This document shows positions 1-7,303 of a stretch of 13,994 nt of DNA, in pieces (the first letter of the stretch is position 1; each line of letters opens with the position of its first letter). Source of the stretch: Deltaproteobacteria bacterium. Lineage in GTDB: Bacteria > Myxococcota_A > UBA796. The position numbers and the translations under genes are program-made. The stretch covers positions 8,882 to 22,875 of the forward strand of contig PALY01000096.1 of NCBI GenBank assembly GCA_002707085.1, given 5' to 3'. The notes beneath the pieces were generated by a model. The model saw nothing but the letters and a program-made list of their open reading frames with translations, ran no database searches and had not been told where the DNA came from.

Positions 1-398
1 GGAATGGCTGCTTGGGACGCCAAGAAAGCGCCACGGACATTCACGTTCATCACCAGATCGTATTTTTTGATGGGGAAGTTTTCTGTTGAACCCCAGAATA
101 TGGCTCCTGCATTGTTGATCAGGGCGTCGAGTCTGCCAAAGTGGGCAACGGCTTGATCGACCATTGCTTGTACCTGCTCCGGAAACCGTACATCGGTTTG
201 GATAACCAGTGCTTCTCGTCCCAATGCGCGGACCTCTTCGGCGACTTCTCCCAAGGTTCCAGGCAGCTTGGGGTGTGGCTCCAAAGTTTTCCCAGCGAGT
301 ACAACATGAGCGCCTTCACGGGCGACGGCTCTGGCAACGGCGGCCCCAACACCGCGACTTCCACCGGTGATGAGTACAACTTGATCTTTGAGCCGCAT
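1..398 (-). CDS. HSDL2-like short-chain dehydrogenase/reductase, C-terminus cut by window edge
   Basis: This is an NAD(P)-dependent oxidoreductase of the classical SDR family; only the N-terminal 132 codons are present. Reading the minus strand from the ATG at 398, the dinucleotide-binding glycine motif TGGSRGVG lies at residues 11-18 and the NNAG motif at 95-98, followed by the MNVNVRG strand (117-123). The catalytic Tyr-x-x-x-Lys would lie beyond base 1. A long loop after beta-2 containing KTLEPHPKLPGT (37-48) is the hallmark that separates the hydroxysteroid-dehydrogenase-like-2 (HSDL2) group from ordinary SDRs. An AAGGAGG ribosome site (409-403) sits 4 nt before the ATG, which fixes the start. 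The gene is divergent from the membrane-protein gene at 467. The SDR call is firm, the HSDL2 subgroup likely, and the substrate unknown; HSDL2 relatives are tied to fatty-acid metabolism. Confidence 0.9.
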   Translation of the reverse strand, partial: MRLKDQVVLITGGSRGVGAAVARAVAREGAHVVLAGKTLEPHPKLPGTLGEVAEEVRALGREALVIQTDVRFPEQVQAMVDQAVAHFGRLDALINNAGAIFWGSTENFPIKKYDLVMNVNVRGAFLASQAAI

Positions 399-420
399 GG
401 GGCCTCCTTGGATGAATTGG

Positions 421-443
421 TTAACGGGGGGTGACTTAACGGG
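421..443. repeat. Direct repeat TTAACGGG x2 in a divergent intergenic gap
   Basis: Two identical copies of TTAACGGG (421-428 and 436-443) are spaced 15 bp start to start in the 68-bp gap between the divergent dehydrogenase and membrane-protein genes. Such a pair could be a regulator binding site, but with only two 8-bp copies chance is possible. I see no convincing -35/-10 pair in this gap. Confidence 0.3.
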
Positions 444-466
444 AAGTAGACCTTCGTGAGGAAGCA

Positions 467-1315
467 ATGGAAGTCGCAGATATTTTATCGATTGGGGTAG
501 TCATCCTCGTCATTTTATTGGTCTTGTTGCCAGCCATTCATCGGATGCTGGATTTGGTTAAAATCCCATTGCTGGCGTGGCCTGTCATGCTGATGGCGGG
601 TCTGATGCCGAGTTTTATGGCGTACACCGTCCTGAATCCTGGCACTGTTTATGACAAGGCAGAGGTGCGTGGTGACGACGATAAATTCGAACTCGATATA
701 CCCACGGATGGTGACTATGCGGTGATGATTACCGCCATGTTGGGCGAAGAAGATGAGGATCGCCCAACAGATAAAACTGCTTTTACGATTCGCTATGAGC
801 GGGGTGGAGACGAATTTACGATCGCAGAGACCATTCGACGAAAGTCTGGTGATGACGCCATCGATGTAGAGATGGAACAGGGCGAAACAGTCCGTGAACG
901 CGGAAAGCTCCGGTCGGGTACCATTGGTGAAAAGCTTCAGTATCGAGAAGACATCAAGGGTGAAGGCGCAAAACTTCGTGGCGAGGTCACCAACTGGCAA
1001 GGAGAAGCCGCTCAAGTCCTCTTTATTGAGGTTGTGAAAGCACCACCCAAGCAGTCGCTGTTGTGGATCATAGCCCTTGGGATATGCGCGCTTGCGATTT
1101 TGACCGAAGCGAAATTTGGTGCTGACAAGTTTACTGGGGACATTGGTTTCCTCACCATGTATGGCGTGTTTTTACGCGATGGTGTCACCCCTCTCGATAC
1201 CTACCAAGGTGTGGGTATGGCTGTTTTACCGGCCGCAATCGTCGGTTTCTTTGGTGTGGCTGGTATTGGGTTCTTGGTGACCAAAGCCACGAGAAGCAAA
1301 GCCAAAGCCGAATAG
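467..1315 (+). CDS. Four-TM membrane protein with extracytoplasmic domain, function unknown
   Basis: I do not recognise this 282-residue protein. Hydrophobic segments lie at about residues 7-26, 34-54, 197-214 and 248-272. Between the second and third is a charged soluble domain (about 55-195) rich in Asp, Glu, Lys and Arg, with alternating beta-like stretches. This gives a hairpin, a large soluble domain and a second hairpin; with an even number of TM segments and a Lys/Arg-rich C-terminus (TKATRSKAKAE), both ends are probably cytoplasmic and the soluble domain extracytoplasmic. The N-terminal residues after MEVAD are strongly hydrophobic with no cleavable signal or lipobox, so this is an integral protein. 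The ATG follows GAGGAA at a normal distance. The next gene lies 73 bp downstream on the same strand. Confidence 0.82.
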   Translation: MEVADILSIGVVILVILLVLLPAIHRMLDLVKIPLLAWPVMLMAGLMPSFMAYTVLNPGTVYDKAEVRGDDDKFELDIPTDGDYAVMITAMLGEEDEDRPTDKTAFTIRYERGGDEFTIAETIRRKSGDDAIDVEMEQGETVRERGKLRSGTIGEKLQYREDIKGEGAKLRGEVTNWQGEAAQVLFIEVVKAPPKQSLLWIIALGICALAILTEAKFGADKFTGDIGFLTMYGVFLRDGVTPLDTYQGVGMAVLPAAIVGFFGVAGIGFLVTKATRSKAKAE

Positions 1316-1388
1316 TCTGTAGTCTAGACAATTATTTCGATGTCAGTCTGGACGTGATTTCGCCTATAGTGTCTATCCGGAGGCGCTT

Positions 1389-2477
1389 ATGTGGCTTGTT
1401 TTGTTTTCATTCGGGATTGCGCAAGGGTCATCATCAGTCGAGCATTTTACCTATCCAGACTTTCCTCGTGAATCGGAAATGGATGGATTGGATGGGTGGT
1501 ATTCGGGGTATGACGAAGATCCCTGGTACGCGGATGAATGGTATGTAGCGTCGGACACCGATGACAACGGTGGTACTTTCGGAAGTGGTGATGCGGCCGA
1601 CAATTGGCTGATCAACGAGTCTATTGATGCCAACGATATGTGGGTGTACTCATGGCTTGCCACAGAAGATGATGACACCCAGGGACTGGTGTTCAATCAT
1701 GTCGATTCCACCAACTTTTTTATGATTGCAACCATTGGGATTCGAAGTTCGGATGGTGGTTCCAATCCATTTGATGTGTCTGGTGGTTTTGTTGGAATCA
1801 TCGAAGTGCGTGACGGTGACGCTCGGGTAATCGATAGCATGGGCCGTTCGATTTCATGGGACACAGAACACTACGTGGCTGCCGGTCAAAATGATGGACA
1901 AGTTTGGGCCTATGTATGGGACTATGAGCCTTCTGATGAGTCGGACTGGGAGAGTCCAACGTGGGAGTTGGGTGGGGTTGTCGACGACCTCAAGACAGGG
2001 GGAAGCGCAGGGTACTACGCCTATGACTCGGGTGGTACGTGGCGAAGTGAAACCTGGACCTGGTTCGGCGGAATGACGGTCTATCAATACGATGACGATG
2101 ATGATGGCGTCGTGGATGATGAAGACAATTGTGAGTTCGCGTCGAACCCAGGACAGGCGGATGCGGATGGCGATGGAATTGGCAACGCCTGTGATGACGA
2201 TTGGGGAGAAGGGGAAGAAGGCGAAGAGGGTGAAGAAGGCGAAGAAGAGGAAGAAGAGGGTGAAACCGGCAGTGATACTGGCGATGGTGGCGAAGTGGAT
2301 ACGGGTATTTCCGATGCCGACACCGGTCTGGGTGAACGAGACCAAGAGGGAGGGCTTGTGGAAGATCTTCAAGACGGAGGAAAACTCACCACGTGCAGTT
2401 GTTCCGCTGGACCGCGTACCGTTCCATGGAGTTTAGGCCTTTTGTTGCCGTTGATCGCGTTTCGTCGTCGGGATTGA
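1389..2477 (+). CDS. Exported surface protein: ConA-like domain, thrombospondin type 3 repeat, MYXO-CTERM tail
   Basis: This 362-residue secreted protein is probably anchored at the cell surface. Order of parts: a short signal peptide (1-12, MWLVLFSFGIAQ); an Asp/Trp-rich beta domain (about 18-232) that looks like a concanavalin/LamG-type sandwich (GLVFNHVDSTNFFMI at 99-113); a thrombospondin type 3 calcium-binding stretch (235-271, DDDDDG...DNC...DADGDGIGNAC); a Glu/Gly repeat (273-292); and a MYXO-CTERM-type tail (336-362: CSCS, Pro-Trp, hydrophobic segment, RRRD). In myxobacteria that tail is a sorting signal cut by a dedicated protease. The domain order matches Ca-binding adhesins or matrix proteins; the ligand is unknown. 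GGAGG lies 5 nt before the ATG. A TATAGT box at 1365-1370 is a possible -10, but no good -35 was found. Confidence 0.9.
   Translation: MWLVLFSFGIAQGSSSVEHFTYPDFPRESEMDGLDGWYSGYDEDPWYADEWYVASDTDDNGGTFGSGDAADNWLINESIDANDMWVYSWLATEDDDTQGLVFNHVDSTNFFMIATIGIRSSDGGSNPFDVSGGFVGIIEVRDGDARVIDSMGRSISWDTEHYVAAGQNDGQVWAYVWDYEPSDESDWESPTWELGGVVDDLKTGGSAGYYAYDSGGTWRSETWTWFGGMTVYQYDDDDDGVVDDEDNCEFASNPGQADADGDGIGNACDDDWGEGEEGEEGEEGEEEEEEGETGSDTGDGGEVDTGISDADTGLGERDQEGGLVEDLQDGGKLTTCSCSAGPRTVPWSLGLLLPLIAFRRRD
2205..2264 (+). repeat. Purine-rich tandem repeat encoding a (GEE)n linker
   Basis: Imperfect 9-bp units of the type GGCGAAGAA encode Gly-Glu-Glu repeats (residues 273-292 of the surface protein). The top strand is almost entirely purine. 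It forms a strongly acidic linker between the Ca-binding repeat and the C-terminal sorting tail, and is prone to length change by slippage. Confidence 0.85.
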
Positions 2478-2513
2478 ACGGGCGCCTTGGTAGCGGTCGG
2501 TTAGGTTTGGTTC

Positions 2514-3380
2514 ATGTCTTGGACCGAACATCGCATTGTGGCTTTTGATACTGAAACCACGGGGTTGAACCCCTTTGATGGTGACCGTGTCATGGAGTTT
2601 GGTGCGGTCGAAATCAAGATGGATGCGGAATACCGTGTCACAGGAGTCAAGGCGCACGATTGGTTGTTTAACCCCGGCATTCCGATTCCCAGAGAAGTCG
2701 TCAAAGTGACGGGCATTACAGACGAACAGGTGGCCAATAAACCCCCTTTTTCAAAACATGCCACCGATGTTCGAGCATTGCTGGACGGTGCGATTATTGT
2801 TGCGCACAACCTGGCGTTCGACCTTGCTTTTATTCGACTTGAGTTGGCCAGGTGTGATCTACATTGGCCCATCACTGTGGCTGAAATTGACACGCTGCAA
2901 ATCAGTCGGGCCAAAATGACGGAGCAGCGAAAACACAATTTGGGCCACATCGCGAACCTGTTTGGTGTTCCGTTGGACAACGCTCACCGAGCAACCGATG
3001 ATGCCGAAGCCTGCGGTCGTGTGTTTGCTGAATTTGCTCGCCGATTCAATGCGCCCAACGATGTAGAAGAAATGATTGTGTGGGCTGATGCAGTAGGACC
3101 GCCTCCAGACACGGGGCATGTGTCGATGAGCGATGAAGGTGTACCCATTTTTGTTGAGGGTTTACACGAAGGAAAACGCGTTGATCAATATTCCGACCAT
3201 TTGCAATGGATGACCATGGCCTTGGTTCGCGAGGATGGTGCTTGGCGGTCTCGTTATCCAGAAGAACTGTGTGTCTGGATCAAGCGTTGGTTGCGGGCGC
3301 GCGCATCGGGCCACTTCAGAGCAAGCCCCCGTGGCGGCGGCCCTCGGGATTGGGGCTTGGATCCAGCGCCATGGCGTTGA
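2514..3380 (+). CDS. DEDDh 3'-5' exonuclease, DnaQ/epsilon-like
   Basis: This is a metal-dependent 3'-5' exonuclease of the DnaQ superfamily, acting on DNA or RNA ends in the cytoplasm. The Exo I motif FDTETTGL gives D12 and E14, Exo II AHNLAFDLAF (97-106) gives D103, and Exo III HRATDDAE gives H158 and D163 with the H-x4-D spacing of the DEDDh subgroup, so the enzyme should be active. After the nuclease domain (about 5-178), the roughly 110-residue C-terminal part has a DHLQWM...YPEELCVWIKRWL segment (228-260) and a Gly/Pro/Arg-rich end. At 288 residues it is longer than a bare epsilon domain. It may be a stand-alone repair or RNA-processing nuclease rather than the replicative proofreader; I cannot tell which. 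The ribosome site is weak. Its last 10 nt overlap the start of the next gene. Confidence 0.9.
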   Translation: MSWTEHRIVAFDTETTGLNPFDGDRVMEFGAVEIKMDAEYRVTGVKAHDWLFNPGIPIPREVVKVTGITDEQVANKPPFSKHATDVRALLDGAIIVAHNLAFDLAFIRLELARCDLHWPITVAEIDTLQISRAKMTEQRKHNLGHIANLFGVPLDNAHRATDDAEACGRVFAEFARRFNAPNDVEEMIVWADAVGPPPDTGHVSMSDEGVPIFVEGLHEGKRVDQYSDHLQWMTMALVREDGAWRSRYPEELCVWIKRWLRARASGHFRASPRGGGPRDWGLDPAPWR

Positions 3381-4570
3381 TAATTGGGCTTTTATTGTGG
3401 GTCGGGTGTTCATCGGAGCCTCCAAATCCGGGTCCATCGGTTGTAGCGCCAGTCGACAATGGATCGGCCTCTACTGCGTCGATGTCATGTCCAAGAGGAA
3501 CACTCCCGGTACCGGAGGGAGCGTTCTTGATGGGGTCTGTTTCGTCGGAAGCCGGCAGAGACGAAGGGCCAGTACATGTGGTGAAAACGAGCGCTTTTTG
3601 TATGGATCGAACGGAAGTTCGAAGTCCAGGTAAAGACAGGCCTTGGGAAGAAGTGACTTGGCAGCAAGCCCATGATTTTTGTGCGTCCAAGGGTGGGCGT
3701 TTGCCCACCGAGGCCGAGTGGGAAAAAGCCGCTCGCGGAGGATGTGAGCGGGCCGGCGATCCGAATAAATGTGATGAGGCTGACCAGCGGGTGTATCCCT
3801 GGGGCAATGATCGTCCGACTTGTGAACGTGCGAACCACAGCATGGTGGGGCCGCGTGGGCCTCAAGCTTGTGATGGTTCGGCTTCACAGGTGGAGTCCCG
3901 TCCAGCAGGCGCTGGACCCTACGGACATGTAAACCTGGCCGGAAATGTTTGGGAATACGTATTGGACGTGTACCACCCTTCTTTGTATCGGAAGGGAAGG
4001 GTCAGCAATCCAGCGGGTCCATCGACCGGAAGTACGCATGTCCTGCGTGGTGGCGGGTGGAACACATTTAGTACGAACATGCGCGTAGCAAATCGCTTCA
4101 ACGATCACCTTCAAGGTTCGGCGACGGGCTTTCGGTGTGTATACAACGCAGCAGAACCCGTTTTTGAGAATGTGGAACCTGTGGAATGGATTGCTGCGGA
4201 AGTGACCGTTCGTAGAAAGGATGGGCGTCCCATTGTTGGTCAAATGCTGACGGTGACTGCTTTCGATGTAAAGGACATCAATCCGGCTTCAGGCATGCCC
4301 GCCCCTGGGCGGTCACCGGTGGGTGAGACGGGAATCGTTCCCAATGGGCAAGTGGAAGTGCGTGTGTCGGTCTCTATGCCTGCCCATAGCCAAGTGCGCT
4401 TTAGTGCAGCACTCAATGATGGAAGTGCTCAAGGGACGCCCATGCCTGCGGCAGCCAGTGGAGGCATTGGGTGGGCCAAGAAGAATGTGACCGTTGTTTC
4501 CGAAGGGCCAGTCGGCATTACTTTGGAGTTGGCGCCTTTGCCGGCTCATCCACATAGCCCAAGGCCTTAA
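3371..4570 (+). CDS. FGE-fold (sulfatase-modifying-factor-like) lipoprotein with extra C-terminal beta domain
   Basis: This 399-residue lipoprotein has a hydrophobic leader ending in LWVGC (C13; a slightly irregular lipobox) followed by a Pro/Ser linker. The FGE-sulfatase domain spans about 40-260: CPRGTLPVPEGAFLMGS, WEEVTWQQAHDFC, GGRLPTEAEWEKAARGG (108-124), YPWGND, NLAGNVWEYVLDVY, VLRGGGW (224-230) and GFRCV (253-257). The stretch after RGGGW (NTFSTNMRVANRF) contains no Cys, so the C-x4-C pair of true formylglycine-generating enzymes is absent. The segment between DRTEV and WEEVTW is only about 9 residues, shorter than usual for the family. Residues 270-390 form an added beta-rich domain (KDGRPIVGQMLTVTAFD). 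The ATG at 3371 was chosen because it opens the signal peptide; it overlaps the exonuclease stop by 10 nt. The 3' end overlaps the sulfatase-like gene by 53 nt tail to tail. It is a structural or binding protein, or a non-FGE enzyme. Confidence 0.87.
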   Translation: MALIIGLLLWVGCSSEPPNPGPSVVAPVDNGSASTASMSCPRGTLPVPEGAFLMGSVSSEAGRDEGPVHVVKTSAFCMDRTEVRSPGKDRPWEEVTWQQAHDFCASKGGRLPTEAEWEKAARGGCERAGDPNKCDEADQRVYPWGNDRPTCERANHSMVGPRGPQACDGSASQVESRPAGAGPYGHVNLAGNVWEYVLDVYHPSLYRKGRVSNPAGPSTGSTHVLRGGGWNTFSTNMRVANRFNDHLQGSATGFRCVYNAAEPVFENVEPVEWIAAEVTVRRKDGRPIVGQMLTVTAFDVKDINPASGMPAPGRSPVGETGIVPNGQVEVRVSVSMPAHSQVRFSAALNDGSAQGTPMPAAASGGIGWAKKNVTVVSEGPVGITLELAPLPAHPHSPRP

Positions 4571-5954
4571 GGCGATCGTACTCACTTTGATCCGGTGTTC
4601 TTTTGGCGGGCTTTGGTCCCTGCCAGCGAGCAATCACAGGTTGTAAAACCGCTTGATAGGCGGCCCAGGCTTTGTCTAAACGCTCCGGAACGGATTGGCC
4701 GTCTGACATTTCGTAGGGATCGTCAGACAGATTGTAGGCCTGTTGTTCGCGGGCTGTTGCTTTTCCGTTTACCACTTTTTGAATGCGCTTGAATGTGGGG
4801 ATCCGACTCGCGAATTGTGGCTGTTTTCGGAATGGATCGGTGATTGCAAATGCGATGTCTTGAGATGCAGCTTTGCTCGTGAAAAGTCCACTTTTGTCTG
4901 TTCCATTCAATGGCGCAGGAATGGTTTGGTTCAGCAGCTTCAAGACGGTGGGAGTGACATCGATCAGGCTGACTTGATCGTCAACTTGATGGTTTGCTGG
5001 CACACCGGGTCCTCGAATCAGTAGCGGAACCCGGATGACTTCATCCCACAGGGCATCGCGATGATTGAACCAATAGTTGTGGCCAAAAGATTCGCCATGG
5101 TCCGCGGTGATCACCACGAGTGTATTTCGGCCGTCGAGTGCTTGTAGCAGTGGACCCAGTAAAGCGTCTAGCTCTGAAAGTTCACCGTCATATAGGGCCT
5201 GGATGTGTCGAATATCTGCTGCGGTGGGTGTTTTTTCACCATCTCGGTATGGTCGAAGATCGGCATCTGAACCGGTCAAGGTTCCTTGGTAGTTCGGGTC
5301 GTACAGGGTGTCCCATGGAGGCGCTGGGGTGTACGGGAAGTGTGCGTCGAAAAAGTGTACGAAGGCAAAGTATGGCTTTTGCTGGCGTTCTTGTTTGTCG
5401 ATCCATGTTGTGGCTGCTTGGGCTACATCGGCTCCTGGGCGCTTCAGATCAGCCCTATCCCAGGGGTATTGGTCATCATAGAGTTGGAAGCCTCTGGCAA
5501 GACCTGTGCTTCGGTTTGTGAGGGTTTCTCCTCCGATGAACGCGGCGGTATTGAATCCAGCTTTGGACAGGAGCTGCGCTAAAGTCGGGCCGGAGTAGCG
5601 ACTGTCTCCGTATGCTGGAACATCTCCATGCACAGCGGGGAGAGCGCCCGTCAGCATGGACCAGTGCGCGAGTGCTGTTTCTGGAAATGGGCTGATTGCT
5701 TGTCGAAAAAGCGTTCCGCCGGCAGCGAATGCGTTCAAATTCGGAGTGCGTGCGGCCCCTCCGTACACTTCCAGGCGTTCTGCTGAAACCGTGTCCAGAG
5801 AAATGATGACGAGGTTTGGGGGGTTCACTTCGGGCGGGTTGACCGGGATGACCGGTGTGGCTGTGGCTTCCGTTGTACTGGGCACAGATGAAGGTTCAGG
5901 TTCGACTGTTTCAGGAAAACAAGCACCAAGAAAAATGATGAACAGTAGCTGCAT
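4518..5954 (-). CDS. Sulfatase-fold lipoprotein with Thr in place of the formylglycine Cys/Ser
   Basis: This is a 478-residue member of the alkaline phosphatase/sulfatase superfamily. The leader MQLLFIIFLGAC has a good lipobox (LGAC, C12), then a Pro/Thr/Glu linker to about 45. Core motifs are IISLDT (D54), HFFDAHFPYTP (H206 region), TADHGES (D285, H286), NHRDALWDEVIRVPLL, and the family-typical C-terminal RLKALGYV. At the active-site helix, SPFPETALAHWSMLTG (88-103) aligns with the CxPxRxSLLTG signature: Thr93 replaces Cys/Ser, Leu replaces Pro and His97 replaces Arg. It therefore cannot carry formylglycine. It could be a Thr-nucleophile phosphoesterase or phosphotransferase, as known elsewhere in the superfamily, or it could be inactive. 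The start was set at the ATG, not the TTG one codon upstream, because AGAGGT lies 6 nt before it. It overlaps the upstream gene's stop as TGATG. Confidence 0.9.
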   Translation of the reverse strand: MQLLFIIFLGACFPETVEPEPSSVPSTTEATATPVIPVNPPEVNPPNLVIISLDTVSAERLEVYGGAARTPNLNAFAAGGTLFRQAISPFPETALAHWSMLTGALPAVHGDVPAYGDSRYSGPTLAQLLSKAGFNTAAFIGGETLTNRSTGLARGFQLYDDQYPWDRADLKRPGADVAQAATTWIDKQERQQKPYFAFVHFFDAHFPYTPAPPWDTLYDPNYQGTLTGSDADLRPYRDGEKTPTAADIRHIQALYDGELSELDALLGPLLQALDGRNTLVVITADHGESFGHNYWFNHRDALWDEVIRVPLLIRGPGVPANHQVDDQVSLIDVTPTVLKLLNQTIPAPLNGTDKSGLFTSKAASQDIAFAITDPFRKQPQFASRIPTFKRIQKVVNGKATAREQQAYNLSDDPYEMSDGQSVPERLDKAWAAYQAVLQPVIARWQGPKPAKRTPDQSEYDRLKALGYVDEPAKAPTPK

Positions 5955-5966
5955 CAACGAACCTCT
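5954..5966 (-). promoter_or_regulatory. Ribosome site and TGATG coupling point deciding the sulfatase-like start
   Basis: On the minus strand AGAGGT (5966-5961) lies 6 nt before the ATG at 5954 and inside the last codons of the propeller gene. The stop TGA (5956-5954) and start ATG (5954-5952) share one base. This arrangement favours re-initiation and argues for ATG over the TTG at 5957. Confidence 0.7.
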
Positions 5967-7270
5967 AAATGCGCGACGTAGACTTCATTGTACCCACGAA
6001 TTCCTTGGTTCCAGACCACATGGAATTTCCCGTTGGTGTCCACATCTATACTCGGTAAGCCTGGTTTTCCCCACCCGATGGACGCGACAGTTCGCGGGGG
6101 AGACCACCCTTGTCCACGATCAATGCTGTATACGAGTTCAGCCTGTGAACCGGCATCCCAGCCCCATACGAGGCACCGTCCCCCGGCACCATTGATGGCG
6201 ATGTCCGGATCAAAGTGGTCCCCGCCATAGCCCTTGCTTGGTTCTGATACAGGCCCCCAACGGCCAGGGTTTCCAGACCGGACGTAAATGTGTTGTGGAC
6301 GTCCGGCCGACTTGTGAAACCAGGTGATGTGATCTTTGCCATCTGAACCAAAGGCAAAGTGAACCCGTTCCCCAGGTTTGGATGTAGCGCTGATATTTTC
6401 AGGCGTTCCCCACTTTCCATTGCGGCCTTCTACTACATATAGAATGGTCTCTGAACCCCCTGCGCCAACGTCCCATCCAGCCAGCAGACTGCCGTCTGGA
6501 CGTCGTTCCACGTTGGTGTGCCACGCATCTACGCTGCCATCAGTAAATGAACCGATGGGCCCCCAAGAGCCTTGCTTAAACCAACGGTAGTGGGCTTGGA
6601 AATTGTCGTTTGGGTCCAAGCTTTTACCAATGTAAACATAGGCCAATGTGTCATTGAGACCATTGGCTACGTGTCCACTGCCCACTTCACCGCCATCATC
6701 TGGGGTGAGGGGGATGGGTGTGGACCAAGAGCCTGATGTCCAGTTGGTGGAAAATCCCCGGCTTTGAAAGCTGGGAAGCGCATGATCGTAGACCACCGAA
6801 AGGGTTCCATCTGGCTTGGCGACAATATCCGGACCCCAATTACGATTGTTTGTGTGTCCAAGGGGTTGGGGGGTGGACCAGGAGAAACCATCTGTGGATT
6901 GACGATGGCGAATCAAGTCACCGGCATCGGTGCGTTCATAAAATAGAACGTGCTGGCGATTGTCTGGACCCACTGCGATTTGGGGGCGGTACCCACCATC
7001 GGGTTTTTTTGTGAGTTGTACAGGCGCGGACCACTCGCTCCCAGTTGCAACCACGGGTCCTTGCGGGGCCGGCCAATCATGAAATGGTGGAAAGCCCGTG
7101 GGATCTTGCATGACTGCGCCGGACTTGTGGCCATCTTTGGGTGTATGTACGGGCGGATGCCCGGACGGATGCCCGGACACTTTGCCCACCGCCGGTGGTG
7201 GCGGGGTGGGGCTTGGTGGCGTTGTGGCGGGCTCTGAGTTGCACGCCCACATGATCACCAAGAGCAACAT
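5954..7270 (-). CDS. Seven-bladed beta-propeller lipoprotein (BNR/sialidase-like repeats)
   Basis: This is a 438-residue surface or periplasmic lipoprotein. A short leader ends in MWAC (C10), followed by a Pro-rich then His/Gly-rich linker (13-50, SGHPSGHPP). From about residue 75 the protein is seven repeats, each with a Trp-[Ser/Gly]-x-Pro-like motif, at W80, W131, W182, W236, W287, W338 and W389. The spacing is 51, 51, 54, 51, 51 and 51 residues, as expected for a seven-bladed propeller. The last repeat has a full Asp-box, SIDRGQGW (382-389); STDGFSW (125-131) is a degenerate one. Sialidases of this type have six blades and an Arg triad that I cannot identify here, so a binding or scaffold role is more likely than glycosidase. 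GGAGG precedes the ATG by 4 nt. Its stop overlaps the sulfatase-like start, so the two are co-translated. Confidence 0.88.
   Translation of the reverse strand: MLLLVIMWACNSEPATTPPSPTPPPPAVGKVSGHPSGHPPVHTPKDGHKSGAVMQDPTGFPPFHDWPAPQGPVVATGSEWSAPVQLTKKPDGGYRPQIAVGPDNRQHVLFYERTDAGDLIRHRQSTDGFSWSTPQPLGHTNNRNWGPDIVAKPDGTLSVVYDHALPSFQSRGFSTNWTSGSWSTPIPLTPDDGGEVGSGHVANGLNDTLAYVYIGKSLDPNDNFQAHYRWFKQGSWGPIGSFTDGSVDAWHTNVERRPDGSLLAGWDVGAGGSETILYVVEGRNGKWGTPENISATSKPGERVHFAFGSDGKDHITWFHKSAGRPQHIYVRSGNPGRWGPVSEPSKGYGGDHFDPDIAINGAGGRCLVWGWDAGSQAELVYSIDRGQGWSPPRTVASIGWGKPGLPSIDVDTNGKFHVVWNQGIRGYNEVYVAHLEVR
7154..7177 (-). repeat. Tandem 12-bp repeat encoding the His-rich linker
   Basis: Two adjacent identical copies of CGGATGCCCGGA (7154-7165 and 7166-7177) encode the Ser-Gly-His-Pro repeat in the linker of the propeller lipoprotein. 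This is a recent-looking duplication within a low-complexity linker. Confidence 0.8.
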
Positions 7271-7303
7271 AGGACCTCCGGTAGCTGCGGGTTCATCGTC
7301 CGC

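Noticed and set aside
1365..1370. TATAGT as a -10 box for the surface-protein gene
   Set aside because: No acceptable -35 at 16-18 bp; kept only as a remark.
1854..2372. A 172-codon minus-strand frame opposite the surface protein
   Set aside because: Its Phe/Leu run is just the complement of the Glu-rich repeat; no start signal or homology.
3206..3370. An upstream extension of the first FGE-like gene by 55 codons inside the exonuclease gene
   Set aside because: The extension would bury the signal peptide and overlap 175 nt of a well-conserved nuclease; the ATG at 3371 opens a lipoprotein leader.
5955..5957. TTG start one codon upstream for the sulfatase-like protein
   Set aside because: The ATG is better placed relative to AGAGGT and forms the TGATG overlap.
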